Positions 24,509 through 34,179 of a DNA stretch of 64,000 nt are shown one piece after another. The DNA comes from Bacteroidota bacterium (GTDB taxonomy: Bacteria > Bacteroidota > Bacteroidia > UBA4408). The stretch is from assembly GCA_016721765.1 (NCBI GenBank), contig JADKHO010000004.1:620001-684000 (forward strand), read 5' to 3'. The position numbers and the translations under genes are program-made. The notes beneath the pieces are model-generated. The model searched no databases and was not told the DNA's origin. It worked only from the letters and a program-made list of their open reading frames with translations. Numbering within the stretch: the stretch's first letter is position 1; each line of letters begins with the position of its first letter.

Positions 24509-26341
24509 TCAATTCACAAAAGTATCTCCACGCATTAACCGGAAACGTTTTCTTGCTTCTACGGTGTACAAACTACCTGGATAATTGGTAAGGAGTTCCT
24601 GGTATAATTCTTTGGCCTTTTCCTGATTTTTCAGGTGATATTGATTTAATTCCGCAAGTTTAAACACTGCATCATCTCCTAAAATATCAGTCGAATATTT
24701 ATCTCTTATTTCTTGAAGAAATGCAGCAGCTGTTTCAAATTTTCCACGCTTAAATTCTATTTGATATTTTTTAAATAATATCTCATCATCAATGGCATGC
24801 GTTGGAAATTGCTTTGTAATGCTATCCAAAGTAAGCAAAGCGAAACTATCCTTGTTTTGATATACCAACAAATCCGCTCGAGCATACATTTCCAATGGAA
24901 CAAAATTAGAATCAACTGTATTATCTGAAATTAAGAGCGACAAGTCCAAAGCATCATTTGCAATTAGCTTTGCAGTGGATGATTTCAAAACATTTAACTG
25001 TGCGCGACTCCATTCAAAATCACCGTGATAATAAGAAAGGCGCGCATTTCTAAACTTCGCCTCCTGTCCAATTGGTTCCTCTTTAAATGCCTTTTCAACT
25101 TGCGAATACAACAAAGTAGTTTCCCAAATCTCACCGGTAAAAAGTAAAATATCGGCCAATTCTAACTTACATTCAGCTATGGTCTTTGGATCGGCTCGTT
25201 GATAGGTGATCGCCTCATTTAAAATTCCTATAGCACTATCTGCATCATACAAATAAAATGCTTCCAAATGTGCAAGTCCGCGCAACAAAGGCAATGTAGC
25301 CGGAGATTTTCCTAATTCAGTTAAAGTGCTTAAATAGGTTCGCTTTAAAATCGCCAAATCCAAAGGTGTATAAGCAGGGTTGTTTACAATTTTAGCATTT
25401 AAACTCGTTACCAACTCCATGCGGGCAGTGGTGTAATGAGCATTCGCTTTTCCTTGTTCGATGATGTATTGATAGCACTTGGAAGCCACATCGTAATCCT
25501 TATTAGAACTTGCTAAGGTGGCTAATGCCATAATTTTGCTACCATCCAAATGTTGTCGTTTATCTAAGGCCTTGCTTTGCATAAAGGCCGACTCAAAATC
25601 CCTTTCCTGCACATACAACCAAATCAGCATTTCGGAATAAACTGAATTATCAAGACTCGTTTGAATGCGCTTAAGTAATTGTGTTTTAAGGATCTTGTTC
25701 TTCTTACCACCCTCATCCTCTCCAATGCTTGTTTGCAGCGCATTTTGAACATTTTGCAAGTAAATGGTATTCAACGCCAACACATCCAAATACTCCCGAA
25801 TCATATTTTCATAATCGCCTTTCTGAAAATACAGTTCTGCCATTTCAAAATAAAAGTTGTAGCTGCTACCTACCAGTTTTCGACCACGTAGATAGGTTTT
25901 CATGGCAAAATCCATTTCTCCCATATCTATAAAATAACGAGCCAAATTGATTACTTGATTTTGATCTGGTGGCATAGTTGCGATGACAGACTCGAATTCC
26001 TTTTTTGCTTTTTCAAGGTCGTCGGCGCTTTTATATACCTTTCCCAAATCCACCCGAAACTGCAATTCTTGAGGCACCCGGCGGATTTGCCGTTTCACTA
26101 AACGTTCAGCAGTTTTAAAATCTTTGAGATTTAGCAAGCATTCTAAATAATGCTCGTAATAATTAAAATCGTCAGGGTTTTTATCAAATAATTTTTCATA
26201 TAAATCCGACGCCTTATCAAATTCACCACGTGCGTAATATTGTAAAGCCAATTGTTCATTCTTATCTTCTTGCGCCGCTGCGATTTGCACAAAGAAATAA
26301 AAACTTAAAAAAAACAAATTTCGCAATAGGTATTTCATCAT
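24509..26341 (-). CDS. Tetratricopeptide-repeat protein
   Basis: A 610-residue exported protein (signal MMKYLLRNLFFLSFYFFV, AAAQED) made of TPRs throughout: NEQLALQYYARGEFDKASDL, AEKLVKRQ-like and YTTARMEL segments, ending in a YbgF-like TPR stretch (QEKAKELYQELLTNYPGSLY). It is probably periplasmic or outer-membrane-associated. Such proteins often stand near serS in this phylum, as here (three genes apart), but their function is unknown. Its start overlaps the stop of the upstream gene by 4 bp (ATGA), implying translational coupling. Confidence 0.75.
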   Translation of the reverse strand: MMKYLLRNLFFLSFYFFVQIAAAQEDKNEQLALQYYARGEFDKASDLYEKLFDKNPDDFNYYEHYLECLLNLKDFKTAERLVKRQIRRVPQELQFRVDLGKVYKSADDLEKAKKEFESVIATMPPDQNQVINLARYFIDMGEMDFAMKTYLRGRKLVGSSYNFYFEMAELYFQKGDYENMIREYLDVLALNTIYLQNVQNALQTSIGEDEGGKKNKILKTQLLKRIQTSLDNSVYSEMLIWLYVQERDFESAFMQSKALDKRQHLDGSKIMALATLASSNKDYDVASKCYQYIIEQGKANAHYTTARMELVTSLNAKIVNNPAYTPLDLAILKRTYLSTLTELGKSPATLPLLRGLAHLEAFYLYDADSAIGILNEAITYQRADPKTIAECKLELADILLFTGEIWETTLLYSQVEKAFKEEPIGQEAKFRNARLSYYHGDFEWSRAQLNVLKSSTAKLIANDALDLSLLISDNTVDSNFVPLEMYARADLLVYQNKDSFALLTLDSITKQFPTHAIDDEILFKKYQIEFKRGKFETAAAFLQEIRDKYSTDILGDDAVFKLAELNQYHLKNQEKAKELYQELLTNYPGSLYTVEARKRFRLMRGDTFVN

Positions 26342-26889
26342 TTTTTTATGGATTCAATAAACTTCTGCACCTTGGGCTGCACTGCATTAAACTGCTTTTC
26401 TTTTTGAAAAAACTCAGCCCTTTTACGCGCTACAAAAGCATTTAGTTTACGAACTGTGGTGGATTCAGTGGCAAAATATTTTTCAAATTCCTCCGGTTTG
26501 ATGTCGGTTTTTTCATAGTCATGTTTCAAATTCAACAGTTGTTGTTTTGTAAAATCCAATTCCTTTTTCAACATCAATGCATAGTTTTCATTGCCTTTTC
26601 CTTCCTCCTCCTCTTCAGCATTTATTGTTTTATAATCCTTAAGAAAGGCAGCCGTTGTAATATCCAAGGTATCTTTAAAATTGTTTTGAATAAACTCCAA
26701 ATCCGCCTCAATTTTTTTAGCCGTTTCCTCCTCCTTTTCAAAGTCAATATCAGCCGCCATTTTTGTGGTTGAATCTAATACCACCAACACACTGTCAATT
26801 CGGGCAATAACTTTTGGATCGGAATGATTGCACCCATAGTTCAAGCCTGTTAGGATGAGTAAAGAAAATGCAATTTTTTTGTATGACAT
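26338..26889 (-). CDS. Helical lipoprotein, unknown function
   Basis: A 183-residue protein with a lipobox (LTGLNYGC) followed by a long charged, heptad-like helical region (MAADIDFEKEEETAKKIEAD and KELDFTKQQLLNLKHDYE). Probably a periplasm-facing coiled-coil lipoprotein. It is coupled to the TPR gene (ATGA overlap), so the two likely work together. No known domain recognised. Confidence 0.65.
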   Translation of the reverse strand: MSYKKIAFSLLILTGLNYGCNHSDPKVIARIDSVLVVLDSTTKMAADIDFEKEEETAKKIEADLEFIQNNFKDTLDITTAAFLKDYKTINAEEEEEGKGNENYALMLKKELDFTKQQLLNLKHDYEKTDIKPEEFEKYFATESTTVRKLNAFVARKRAEFFQKEKQFNAVQPKVQKFIESIKK

Positions 26890-26910
26890 AAATTCAAGCG
26901 TTAATAATTT

Positions 26911-29361
26911 CTAATTTTTAATAAATTTGATAGGTATTCGAGGGCTAAGTCCAACTCCGGTTGAAATCCGTTTCGGCAATTTAATCCAATTCTGAGCTGT
27001 ATTCGTTTTTACCCCAGCATTAAAATCAAAATAAATAAACGCAGTGTTATTAATTTTTGATCCAGGAGATAAATTTTGTTTTGGCTTAATACTGTATTGA
27101 ATGTAGCCGTGGCTATGCGCTTCATCACTTAAACTATCTGCAAGATTTATGTGGGGGAAATTAAATCTTGCGATGTTTCCTTTAATCTCAAGCTGAGGCT
27201 GATGACTAAATGCAAGCAATTCAAAACTACTCACTTCCAAATCCGAATCAAGCGAATCAAGCACATATATGTGCTGCGCATCAGCATTACCGGTATTTTG
27301 AAAGCGAATGGTGTAAGTTAGCTTTTCTTGTAACGCTTCAATTGCTCCGTCTGGTGATACGGCTTTATCATTTGGATCAAAGCTGTTTAAAATAGCGAAA
27401 CATTGGCTCATAGCATTGTTTCCAGGATTCACATCATTGCTTGAAATCTCTACAGAAGCTTGCACACAAATTAAATTCCCTATCTGGGCACTAGTATCTA
27501 TTTGCACTTTTATTCTAAAATCAGCATCAAAGTTTACAATGCCAAAATTATTGATTATGTAGGTTAAAGTATCTCCATTAACTTGAGGAGTCATGGAGCT
27601 TGCTGATGAAAAATAGTGAACCGGGCCACTAAGTATTACCTTAACCGAACCCCCAACTCCATTCATACAATGGAGTCCATATTGATTAGAAGCATCGCCC
27701 GCTTTTATTTTTAAGGTGGCAAAATTTGCTGGGCGAAAATTTCCGTCATCACTAACTATTGCTAATACTCTTGCATCATATCCCCCATCACACGCCAGAC
27801 CAAAATTTTGATCTGAAAAAGTTGAGTGCGTATTTGTAATTGTGATGGTATTTTTTCCGGAAGCCGGACATACTGTTGTAACCGGAGAGTTGGTTGTATC
27901 AATGCTAAACGTATAATTTCCTGTTCCTGCTTTTAAATGAAAGTTCCCTTGGGTATCCGTAGTTGATTGCCAAACTAAATTAGTACCGTTGAACAAATTG
28001 ATTTTGATATTTTTTATTCCCGCTTCGGTGGAATCCTTTATACAATTTGAATTTTGTTCGTGAAAAACCCTGCCATTAATTTCATAATAAAAATAACATT
28101 GCTGCGGATTAAATGGATCGCATTTTGGCAAAGACATTAGGCCTTCATCATTATAACCATTCGGATCATAATTGTCGAAAACACAAGTAATACCGGTATT
28201 GCTAAATTGACAATACTGAATTTCACCAAACTTTGGTAAGCAAGTTAAATTAGGGTTATTTCGGATATCTAATGAGCCCAAATAAATTGATGAAAGATCT
28301 GGAAGATCGACTAAAAGATTATCAGAGCAATCAAGGGATTCAATTGAGTTTGGCAATGCAGGCAAGTGAACAAATTTATTTCCATCGCAGGAAAATTGCC
28401 TTAATAATGGAGGTAATGGGGGCAAGAGAGTTAAATTTAAACCGCCGCAACCAAGATCCAATATTGATGCTGGTACTGGAGGTAATGAAGTGAAAAGATT
28501 ATAACTGCAATCGAAGCTTCTCAAGTTAGGAGGCAATGAATCGGGAAAGGTGGGCAATAAATTATAACCAAAATCTAAATCTAGCATCCCGGACGGAAGG
28601 CTTGGCAAATGTGTCAATTTATTACCATAACAATTTAAAGTCACTAACGTCAATGGCAATTGAGGCAAACTATCAATTTTATTATTATAGCACTCCAGGT
28701 GGGTTAAGTTTTGAGGTAAGGGGGGCAAATCGGTCAACTTATTTTGATAGCAGGAAAATGTCTTCAAAGATGAAGGTAAACCTGGCATTGTTTTAATTTG
28801 ATTACTTCCACAATTAAAATTTACCAAATTTGGTGGTAAAGCCGGTAAACTATCCAAACTATTATAATTACAATCTAAATTTATTAATGTGTTAGGCAAA
28901 GGAGGAAGTCGTACTAAATTATTTGTCCAGCAGGTTAAATTTTCTAATGAATCCGGAATTTCTAAATAAACCATATGATTTCCTAAGCATTCTAATGTTC
29001 GCAAGGATTGCGGCAAATGACGTAAAGTGTCAAAATGATTATCAGCGCATTTTAGCGTTTGCAAAAGCTTAGGTAAGCGTGGAAATCTGGTAATTGGATT
29101 ATGGGTGCAATCCAAGCTTAACAAATTGTCAAAATAACTAACTCCCTCTAGGCTTTGAATATTCAAACTATAAAGATATAGGCTCGTAACATTAGGAATT
29201 TGAGAACAGGTTGTATCCAGCATTGTACCGCTAAAACAAGAACTCAAGCCGTAACTATTTTTTAGGATATTCCGAAAAGCAGGATCCGGGACATTCACAT
29301 ATTGCGCTTCTAACCTACTAGTTGTTTCAAAAAGTAATAAAAACAATAATAGTCTTTTCAT
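26911..29361 (-). CDS. Secreted leucine-rich-repeat protein
   Basis: An 816-residue exported protein. After the signal peptide, residues about 70-385 hold some 15 repeats of 20-21 residues of the form LPxLPxxLxxLxCxxNxLxx (for example LPPLPQNLTHLECYNNKIDS), the short LRR type known from YopM/IpaH and from Bacteroidota surface proteins. Next come a prealbumin/SdrD-B-like domain (about 430-520, INGRVFHEQNSNCIKDSTEA) and a DUF11-type repeat (about 665-790, LTYTIRFQNTGNADAQHIYV). A type IX sorting domain usually follows; here only about 25 residues remain (ISTGVGLSPRIPIKFIKN), so the usual T9SS C-terminal domain is absent. Long distance from host-interaction claims: the role is unknown. Confidence 0.8.
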   Translation of the reverse strand: MKRLLLFLLLFETTSRLEAQYVNVPDPAFRNILKNSYGLSSCFSGTMLDTTCSQIPNVTSLYLYSLNIQSLEGVSYFDNLLSLDCTHNPITRFPRLPKLLQTLKCADNHFDTLRHLPQSLRTLECLGNHMVYLEIPDSLENLTCWTNNLVRLPPLPNTLINLDCNYNSLDSLPALPPNLVNFNCGSNQIKTMPGLPSSLKTFSCYQNKLTDLPPLPQNLTHLECYNNKIDSLPQLPLTLVTLNCYGNKLTHLPSLPSGMLDLDFGYNLLPTFPDSLPPNLRSFDCSYNLFTSLPPVPASILDLGCGGLNLTLLPPLPPLLRQFSCDGNKFVHLPALPNSIESLDCSDNLLVDLPDLSSIYLGSLDIRNNPNLTCLPKFGEIQYCQFSNTGITCVFDNYDPNGYNDEGLMSLPKCDPFNPQQCYFYYEINGRVFHEQNSNCIKDSTEAGIKNIKINLFNGTNLVWQSTTDTQGNFHLKAGTGNYTFSIDTTNSPVTTVCPASGKNTITITNTHSTFSDQNFGLACDGGYDARVLAIVSDDGNFRPANFATLKIKAGDASNQYGLHCMNGVGGSVKVILSGPVHYFSSASSMTPQVNGDTLTYIINNFGIVNFDADFRIKVQIDTSAQIGNLICVQASVEISSNDVNPGNNAMSQCFAILNSFDPNDKAVSPDGAIEALQEKLTYTIRFQNTGNADAQHIYVLDSLDSDLEVSSFELLAFSHQPQLEIKGNIARFNFPHINLADSLSDEAHSHGYIQYSIKPKQNLSPGSKINNTAFIYFDFNAGVKTNTAQNWIKLPKRISTGVGLSPRIPIKFIKN

Positions 29362-29503
29362 AAGATACAGTTTATGTAATCTAAACTCTGTAGTTCTTGC
29401 AATGCTTCTGAAGTATTCTTACGAATCTCAATACCCTTCTTAATTTGAAACAAAGTAATCATTCATAAAGTTTGCTTCGCCCTTTGTCCTCGTTTTTCTA
29501 ATC

Positions 29504-30775
29504 TCAATCAATCCACTCAAACCCTGTATAAGCAACCAATGCCTTAGGAATTCTAATTCCTTTTTCAGTTTGATTATTTTCCAACAAAGAAGCAACAATG
29601 CGCGGTAAGGCCAAAGCACTTCCATTCAAAGTATGAGCCAATTGTGGCTTTGCATCTCCTTCTTTAAAACGTAATTTTAATCTGTTGCTTTGAAAGGTTT
29701 CGAAATTGGAAACGGAACTTACTTCCAACCATTTTTCCTGTGCGGCACTATATGCCTCAAAATCATACGTGAGTGCTGATGCAAAACTCATATCACCACC
29801 ACAAAGCTTTAAAATTCGAAAAGGCAATTCCAATTTACGCATCAAGCCTGCCACATATTCGCGCATTTGTTCGAGCGTTTCATAACTTTTATCGGGATGG
29901 GCAATCTGCACAATTTCTACTTTATCAAATTGATGCAAACGATTTAAACCGCGCACATCCTTCCCGTAACTGCCTGCTTCTCTGCGAAAGCAAGGTGTGT
30001 AGCCACAATTTTTAATCGGAAACTGCTCCGCTTTTAAAATCACATCTCGATAAATATTTGTGATAGGAACCTCTGCGGTAGGAATCAAATACAAATTATC
30101 GATAGGCGAATGATACATCTGCCCTTCCTTATCGGGCAATTGCCCTGTACCGTATCCTGAAGCTTCATTCACCAAAATGGGAGGTTGAACCTCCAAGTAA
30201 CCTGCAGCAATAGCGTTATCCAAAAAGAAATTAATTAATGCTCTCTGCAAACGAGCTCCCTTTCCTTTATACACCGGAAATCCTGCACCGGTAAGCTTTA
30301 CACCCAATTCAAAATCAATTAAATCGTATTGTGAAGCCAATTCCCAATGTGGTTTCGCACCCGCATACAGCTTTGGAATATCCCCTTCTTGAAACACATT
30401 TTCATTGTCGGCCGGTGTTTTTCCTTTGGGTACTTTTTTACTCGGTGTATTGGGGACGGTAAGCAATAATTTGGTTTGTTCAGCTTCAATATCCTTAAGG
30501 CTTTCATCCAATTTTTTTGAACTCTCTTTTAAAGCCCCACTTTTGTTTTTCAAATCATCTGCTTCCGCCTTTTTACCTTGCTTATATAAATCTCCAACCT
30601 GTTTAGCTAGCGTATTTGATTCGTTTAATAAACTGTCTAATTCATTTTGAGTGCGTCGACGGTCATTGTCGAGTTCGAATACTTTTTCAATGATTTCTTT
30701 TGCATCAAAATTTTTAATGGCCAATCGTTGAATTACTTCTTCTTTGTTGTCGCGAATGTGATTGAGTTGTAGCAT
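29504..30775 (-). CDS. serS: Seryl-tRNA synthetase
   Basis: A 423-residue class II aminoacyl-tRNA synthetase charging tRNA-Ser and tRNA-Sec-type acceptors in the cytosol. The N-terminal coiled-coil arm (about 27-105, RRTQNELDSLLNESNTLAKQ) is followed by motif 2 (FRREAGSYGKDVRGLNRLHQF) and motif 3 (LNGSALALPRIVASLLENNQ), with the family's TAEVPITNIY. Length and all class motifs are normal. It stands alone between rpmA (upstream, with terminator) and the LRR gene, 142 bp away. Confidence 0.97.
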   Translation of the reverse strand: MLQLNHIRDNKEEVIQRLAIKNFDAKEIIEKVFELDNDRRRTQNELDSLLNESNTLAKQVGDLYKQGKKAEADDLKNKSGALKESSKKLDESLKDIEAEQTKLLLTVPNTPSKKVPKGKTPADNENVFQEGDIPKLYAGAKPHWELASQYDLIDFELGVKLTGAGFPVYKGKGARLQRALINFFLDNAIAAGYLEVQPPILVNEASGYGTGQLPDKEGQMYHSPIDNLYLIPTAEVPITNIYRDVILKAEQFPIKNCGYTPCFRREAGSYGKDVRGLNRLHQFDKVEIVQIAHPDKSYETLEQMREYVAGLMRKLELPFRILKLCGGDMSFASALTYDFEAYSAAQEKWLEVSSVSNFETFQSNRLKLRFKEGDAKPQLAHTLNGSALALPRIVASLLENNQTEKGIRIPKALVAYTGFEWID

Positions 30776-30877
30776 AAATTGAGTGTTAGAACTGGATACT
30801 TTGTTTTTTTGTATTGTTGAGTCTAAATAACTTTTGTTTCTAAATGGTGTAAGCGTTTCCGCTTAAGTTTTAATAGA

Positions 30878-30913
30878 ACGCTGATGACGCTGATAATTAT
30901 GATTAACGCTGAT
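30878..30913. repeat. Three direct copies of ACGCTGAT
   Basis: ACGCTGAT occurs at 30878-30885, 30887-30894 and 30906-30913, with TAATTATGATTA between the second and third copies. I recall such short GCTGAT/CGGAT repeats as intergenic sequence in this phylum. Preceded by the small palindrome TAAGCGTTTCCGCTTA at 30850-30865. Confidence 0.6.
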
Positions 30914-30974
30914 TTGATTTCGTAGCAACAATACTATTGTAGTCGACAAATTTAAAAATCAGATTGGTATAAAT

Positions 30975-31009
30975 AAAAATCTCCTGAACTTAGCAAAGCC
31001 CAGGAGATT
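30975..31009 (-). terminator. Terminator of rplU-rpmA
   Basis: AATCTCCTG (30978-30986) pairs with CAGGAGATT (31001-31009), 9 bp perfect with a 14-nt loop. On the minus strand it is followed by a T-rich run (complement of the A run before 30979). It lies 23 bp beyond the rpmA stop. Confidence 0.85.
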
Positions 31010-31031
31010 CTTTTGTAAAACTACAAACGTC

Positions 31032-31298
31032 TTAAGCTTCAGCAGCAAATGCCTCAACCGAAACGTATGATTTATCGTTACGTGTTTTTCTGAAGGTAAC
31101 AGTACCATCCACCAATGCAAACAAAGTATGGTCTTTACCAATACCTACGTTAACACCCGGATTGTGTTTTGTACCACGCTGACGAACAATAATGTTTCCA
31201 GCAATAGCTAACTGACCACCAAAGATTTTAACACCTAATCTTTTGCTATGTGACTCACGGCCGTTCTTAGAACTACCCGCACCTTTTTTATGTGCCAT
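31032..31298 (-). CDS. rpmA: Ribosomal protein bL27
   Basis: An 88-residue protein of the large ribosomal subunit. MAHKKGAGSSKNGRESHSKR at the N-terminus and VRQRGTKHNPGVNVGIG in the middle are the conserved bL27 core. The mature-looking N-terminus (AHKKGxGSSxNGRDS) is present directly, so no cleaved leader is needed. It follows rplU by 27 bp in the universal rplU-rpmA order and is followed by a terminator. Confidence 0.97.
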   Translation of the reverse strand: MAHKKGAGSSKNGRESHSKRLGVKIFGGQLAIAGNIIVRQRGTKHNPGVNVGIGKDHTLFALVDGTVTFRKTRNDKSYVSVEAFAAEA

Positions 31299-31325
31299 TT
31301 CTTATTTTCCTTTATTTATTAATAA

Positions 31326-31637
31326 TTAAGCAGTAATAGATTCGATAAGAATCTTAGTAAACTGCTGGCGGTGACCGTTTGATTTTTGGTACCCTTTTCT
31401 ACGTTTCTTTTTGAAAACGATTACTTTATCGCCTTTGTCGTGCGACATAATTTTTGCGGAAACTTTAGCTCCGCTGATAACTGGGGCGCCCACTTTCACT
31501 TTGCCATCATTTTCAATCAGCATAACAGAATCAAAATTAACTTTTGAATCTACTGCGCCTTCTAAACGATGTACAAAGAGATGCTGGTCTTTAGCAACTT
31601 TAAATTGCTGCCCTGCTATTTCTACAATTGCGTACAT
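31326..31637 (-). CDS. rplU: Ribosomal protein bL21
   Basis: A 103-residue large-subunit protein. MYAIVEIAGQQFKVAKDQ is the conserved start; the C-terminal KKRRKGYQKSNGHRQQFTKI contains the family's [KR]KRRK-x2-x-GHRQ basic stretch. First gene of the rplU-rpmA operon, with the window's clearest promoter 53 bp upstream. Confidence 0.97.
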   Translation of the reverse strand: MYAIVEIAGQQFKVAKDQHLFVHRLEGAVDSKVNFDSVMLIENDGKVKVGAPVISGAKVSAKIMSHDKGDKVIVFKKKRRKGYQKSNGHRQQFTKILIESITA

Positions 31638-31689
31638 TTTTTTGTTTTTAATTGGTTAATAATTTCTCCCTATTTTTCAATCGGGGCTG

Positions 31690-31720
31690 CGAAAGTAAGA
31701 AATATATTTTTACTTACAAA
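31690..31720 (-). promoter_or_regulatory. rplU-rpmA promoter (Bacteroidota type)
   Basis: On the minus strand TTTG (31717-31720) is followed by 19 bp and TACTTTCG (31690-31697), a near-perfect TTTG-N19-TAnnTTTG arrangement. Transcription should start near 31684, leaving a leader of about 47 nt. Confidence 0.75.
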
Positions 31721-32102
31721 ATTTTAGAATTACAACTCCAATTATCACTTCCTACAAAAAAAAAATCAACGTTCATGCAATTGAAACAATTTTGCCTAAA
31801 AAATCGTAAAAAACGCAAAAATTTTGATCAAAGATGTGAGAAAAATTTAGACAGTTAATAAAAGCCTTTCCATTAAGCTGCGTTTTTTTCCATTTCAATG
31901 CACTACTTTTACGGTAGAGCTATTTTGATAGTTTAGTTGCGCAAAAAAGTAATTATAATTGAATATCATTTAGAAACAGGTAATAATTATTAAACAAATT
32001 ATTTGAATTTTATAAGAAAGACGATATACAAATTTCTAAATTCGAAGCTGCTGATACTTGAATAATTCGGGTAATTATAAAAAACAGTTAAATAATAAAC
32101 CT
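31721..32102. other. Divergent intergenic region rplU / phosphatase
   Basis: About 380 AT-rich bases. The rplU promoter lies just outside its left end. No clear promoter for the phosphatase is seen: TACTTTTAC near 31902-31910 resembles a -7 box but lacks a TTTG at 19 bp. No gene or structured element recognised. Confidence 0.5.
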
Positions 32103-34178
32103 ATGAAACGAATCTACTTGCTTAGTGTACTTATTATGCTTGGGTTTTCGATTAGCGCAACCTCCCAAACCACAATAATTGCTAAAAACAGTTCATGGAA
32201 ATATATCTCCAATGGTGCGAATCAAGGAACTGCATGGAGAGCTACTGCCTTTAACGACGCTGCTTGGAGCACAGGCAATGCAGAATTAGGTTATGGTGAT
32301 GGTGGAGAAGCTACCGTTTTATCCTATGGACCAAGCTCCAGCTCAAAATATGTAACCTATTACTTCCGAAAATCTTTTACTATCAGTAATCCTGCACAAT
32401 ACAGCGCCTTAACTTTGAATATTCTTCGTGATGATGGAGCAGTAATTTACCTTAACGGGACAGAAGTAGCGCGTTCAAACATGCCTAGTGGAACAATTAA
32501 TTACACAACACTTGCCTCAACAGCTGTTGGAGCAACTGATGAATCTACCTACTATCCCTACACCATCTCCTCCTCTTTATTAGTTGCAGGAACAAATGTG
32601 TTAGCAGTCGAAATTCATCAGAATTCGAAAACGAGCCCGGATCTAAGTTTTAATTGCAGTCTAACATCCACAAATGTAGTGCTGCCAACTGTTGTTGTAA
32701 CGCGTGGACCCTATTTACAAAGTGTTACTTCCAACAGCATTATTGTGCGATGGAGAACAGATGTAAACTGCGACAGTAAAGTTTTTTATGGCACCGGCTT
32801 GACATATGGCAACTCGAAAGTAGATGCTGCTCCCACTAAAGAGCACAGTGTAAAAATTACCGGTTTAAGCCCGGCAACAAAATATTATTATTCAATTGGC
32901 ACTACAACTGCCACTTTGCAAGGAAACTCAGCCAATTATTTTAAAACTGCTCCCCTCATCGGTGCAAGCACACCTGTGCGCATATGGGCAACAGGAGATT
33001 TCGGGACCGGTACTGCCACTCAAGCAGCAGTTCGTGATGCTTTTGTAAATTATTCCGTTAGCACTCCTGCAGATATGTGGTTATGGATGGGCGATAATGC
33101 TTACGCAGCAGGTTATGACAAGGAATATCAAAACTTCGTATTTAATATTTACCCCAATCAATTCAAAAACATTCCTGTTTTTCCTTGTTTAGGAAATCAT
33201 GATTATGCAAATGTTGGCTACCAATCAGCAAGCGCACTTGGCACAAATTTTCCGTATTTCAGCATTTTTACGGTTCCTACAACCGGTGAAGCAGGTGGAC
33301 TTGCATCTGGCACGGCAAAGTACTATTCTTACAATTATGCTAATATCCATTTCATTGCTTTGGATAGCTACGGTGCACTAAATGGTGCAGGAAGTCCCAT
33401 GTACACTTGGTTACAAAACGATTTGGCAGCGAATACACAAACATGGACAGTTGTTTATTTTCACCATCCGCCTTATTCAAAAGGTACACACAACAGTGAT
33501 ACTGAAACCGAAATGATAAACATGCGTCAAAATATTGTTCCCCTATTAGAATCCTATCATGTTGACTTGGTGCTAAATGGCCACTCCCACTCCAATGAGC
33601 GCAGCTATTTAATTAAAGGTCATTACGGCATTGCAAATACATTTACTTCGGCAATGAAAATGAGCACTTCTGCCAATAATTTTGTTAAAACAACACCTTT
33701 TAACGGAACTGTTTATGCAGTTTGTGGCACCTCAGGACAAAATGTGGGTGGAATCTCAGCGGGTTGGCCAATGTCGTGCATGAATTTTAATAATAATACA
33801 AATAATACTTCCTTAGTAATGGATGTAAGTGGTAATACTTTTGTGTGCAAATACCTTTCTTCGCTCGGAACAATTGTAGATCAATTTACCATCACAAAAG
33901 TAGTTACACAGGCAAGGGAATCTAAATCGGAATACAAAATTTACCAGTCGGAAGAGCGAATTGTATTAGATGTTGCAACTGATGAACCAAGTTTGGCTGA
34001 TTTAAGTTTCTACAGTATCGATGGAAAAATAATGCAGCAATTTACTTCACTAGAATTAAACCCTCAAAGCAAACTGTATTTTTCGAAAGGTACCTTTAGT
34101 ATGCCCACAGGCATTTATATTGCAGTACTTACCAGCAATAAGCAACGCTATTCGCAAAAATTATTTTTGAATTTTTAG
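32103..34178 (+). CDS. Secreted purple-acid-phosphatase-like metallophosphatase
   Basis: About 691 residues from the ATG at 32103, chosen because MKRIYLLSVLIMLGFSISATS is a signal peptide; the upstream in-frame ATG at 32058 would bury it. Order: galactose-binding-like N-terminal region (about 25-175), fibronectin/purple-acid-phosphatase N domain (TRGPYLQSVTSNSIIVRW), then the metallophosphatase core with its metal-binding blocks GDFGTG, WMGDNAY, LGNHDY, HHPPYSKG and GHSHSNER. The last 80 residues (YKIYQSEERIVLD, DLSFYSIDGKIM, PTGIYIAVL, YSQKLFLNF) form a type IX sorting domain. It probably hydrolyses phosphate esters outside the cell or on its surface. Confidence 0.85.
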   Translation: MKRIYLLSVLIMLGFSISATSQTTIIAKNSSWKYISNGANQGTAWRATAFNDAAWSTGNAELGYGDGGEATVLSYGPSSSSKYVTYYFRKSFTISNPAQYSALTLNILRDDGAVIYLNGTEVARSNMPSGTINYTTLASTAVGATDESTYYPYTISSSLLVAGTNVLAVEIHQNSKTSPDLSFNCSLTSTNVVLPTVVVTRGPYLQSVTSNSIIVRWRTDVNCDSKVFYGTGLTYGNSKVDAAPTKEHSVKITGLSPATKYYYSIGTTTATLQGNSANYFKTAPLIGASTPVRIWATGDFGTGTATQAAVRDAFVNYSVSTPADMWLWMGDNAYAAGYDKEYQNFVFNIYPNQFKNIPVFPCLGNHDYANVGYQSASALGTNFPYFSIFTVPTTGEAGGLASGTAKYYSYNYANIHFIALDSYGALNGAGSPMYTWLQNDLAANTQTWTVVYFHHPPYSKGTHNSDTETEMINMRQNIVPLLESYHVDLVLNGHSHSNERSYLIKGHYGIANTFTSAMKMSTSANNFVKTTPFNGTVYAVCGTSGQNVGGISAGWPMSCMNFNNNTNNTSLVMDVSGNTFVCKYLSSLGTIVDQFTITKVVTQARESKSEYKIYQSEERIVLDVATDEPSLADLSFYSIDGKIMQQFTSLELNPQSKLYFSKGTFSMPTGIYIAVLTSNKQRYSQKLFLNF

Positions 34179-34179
34179 G

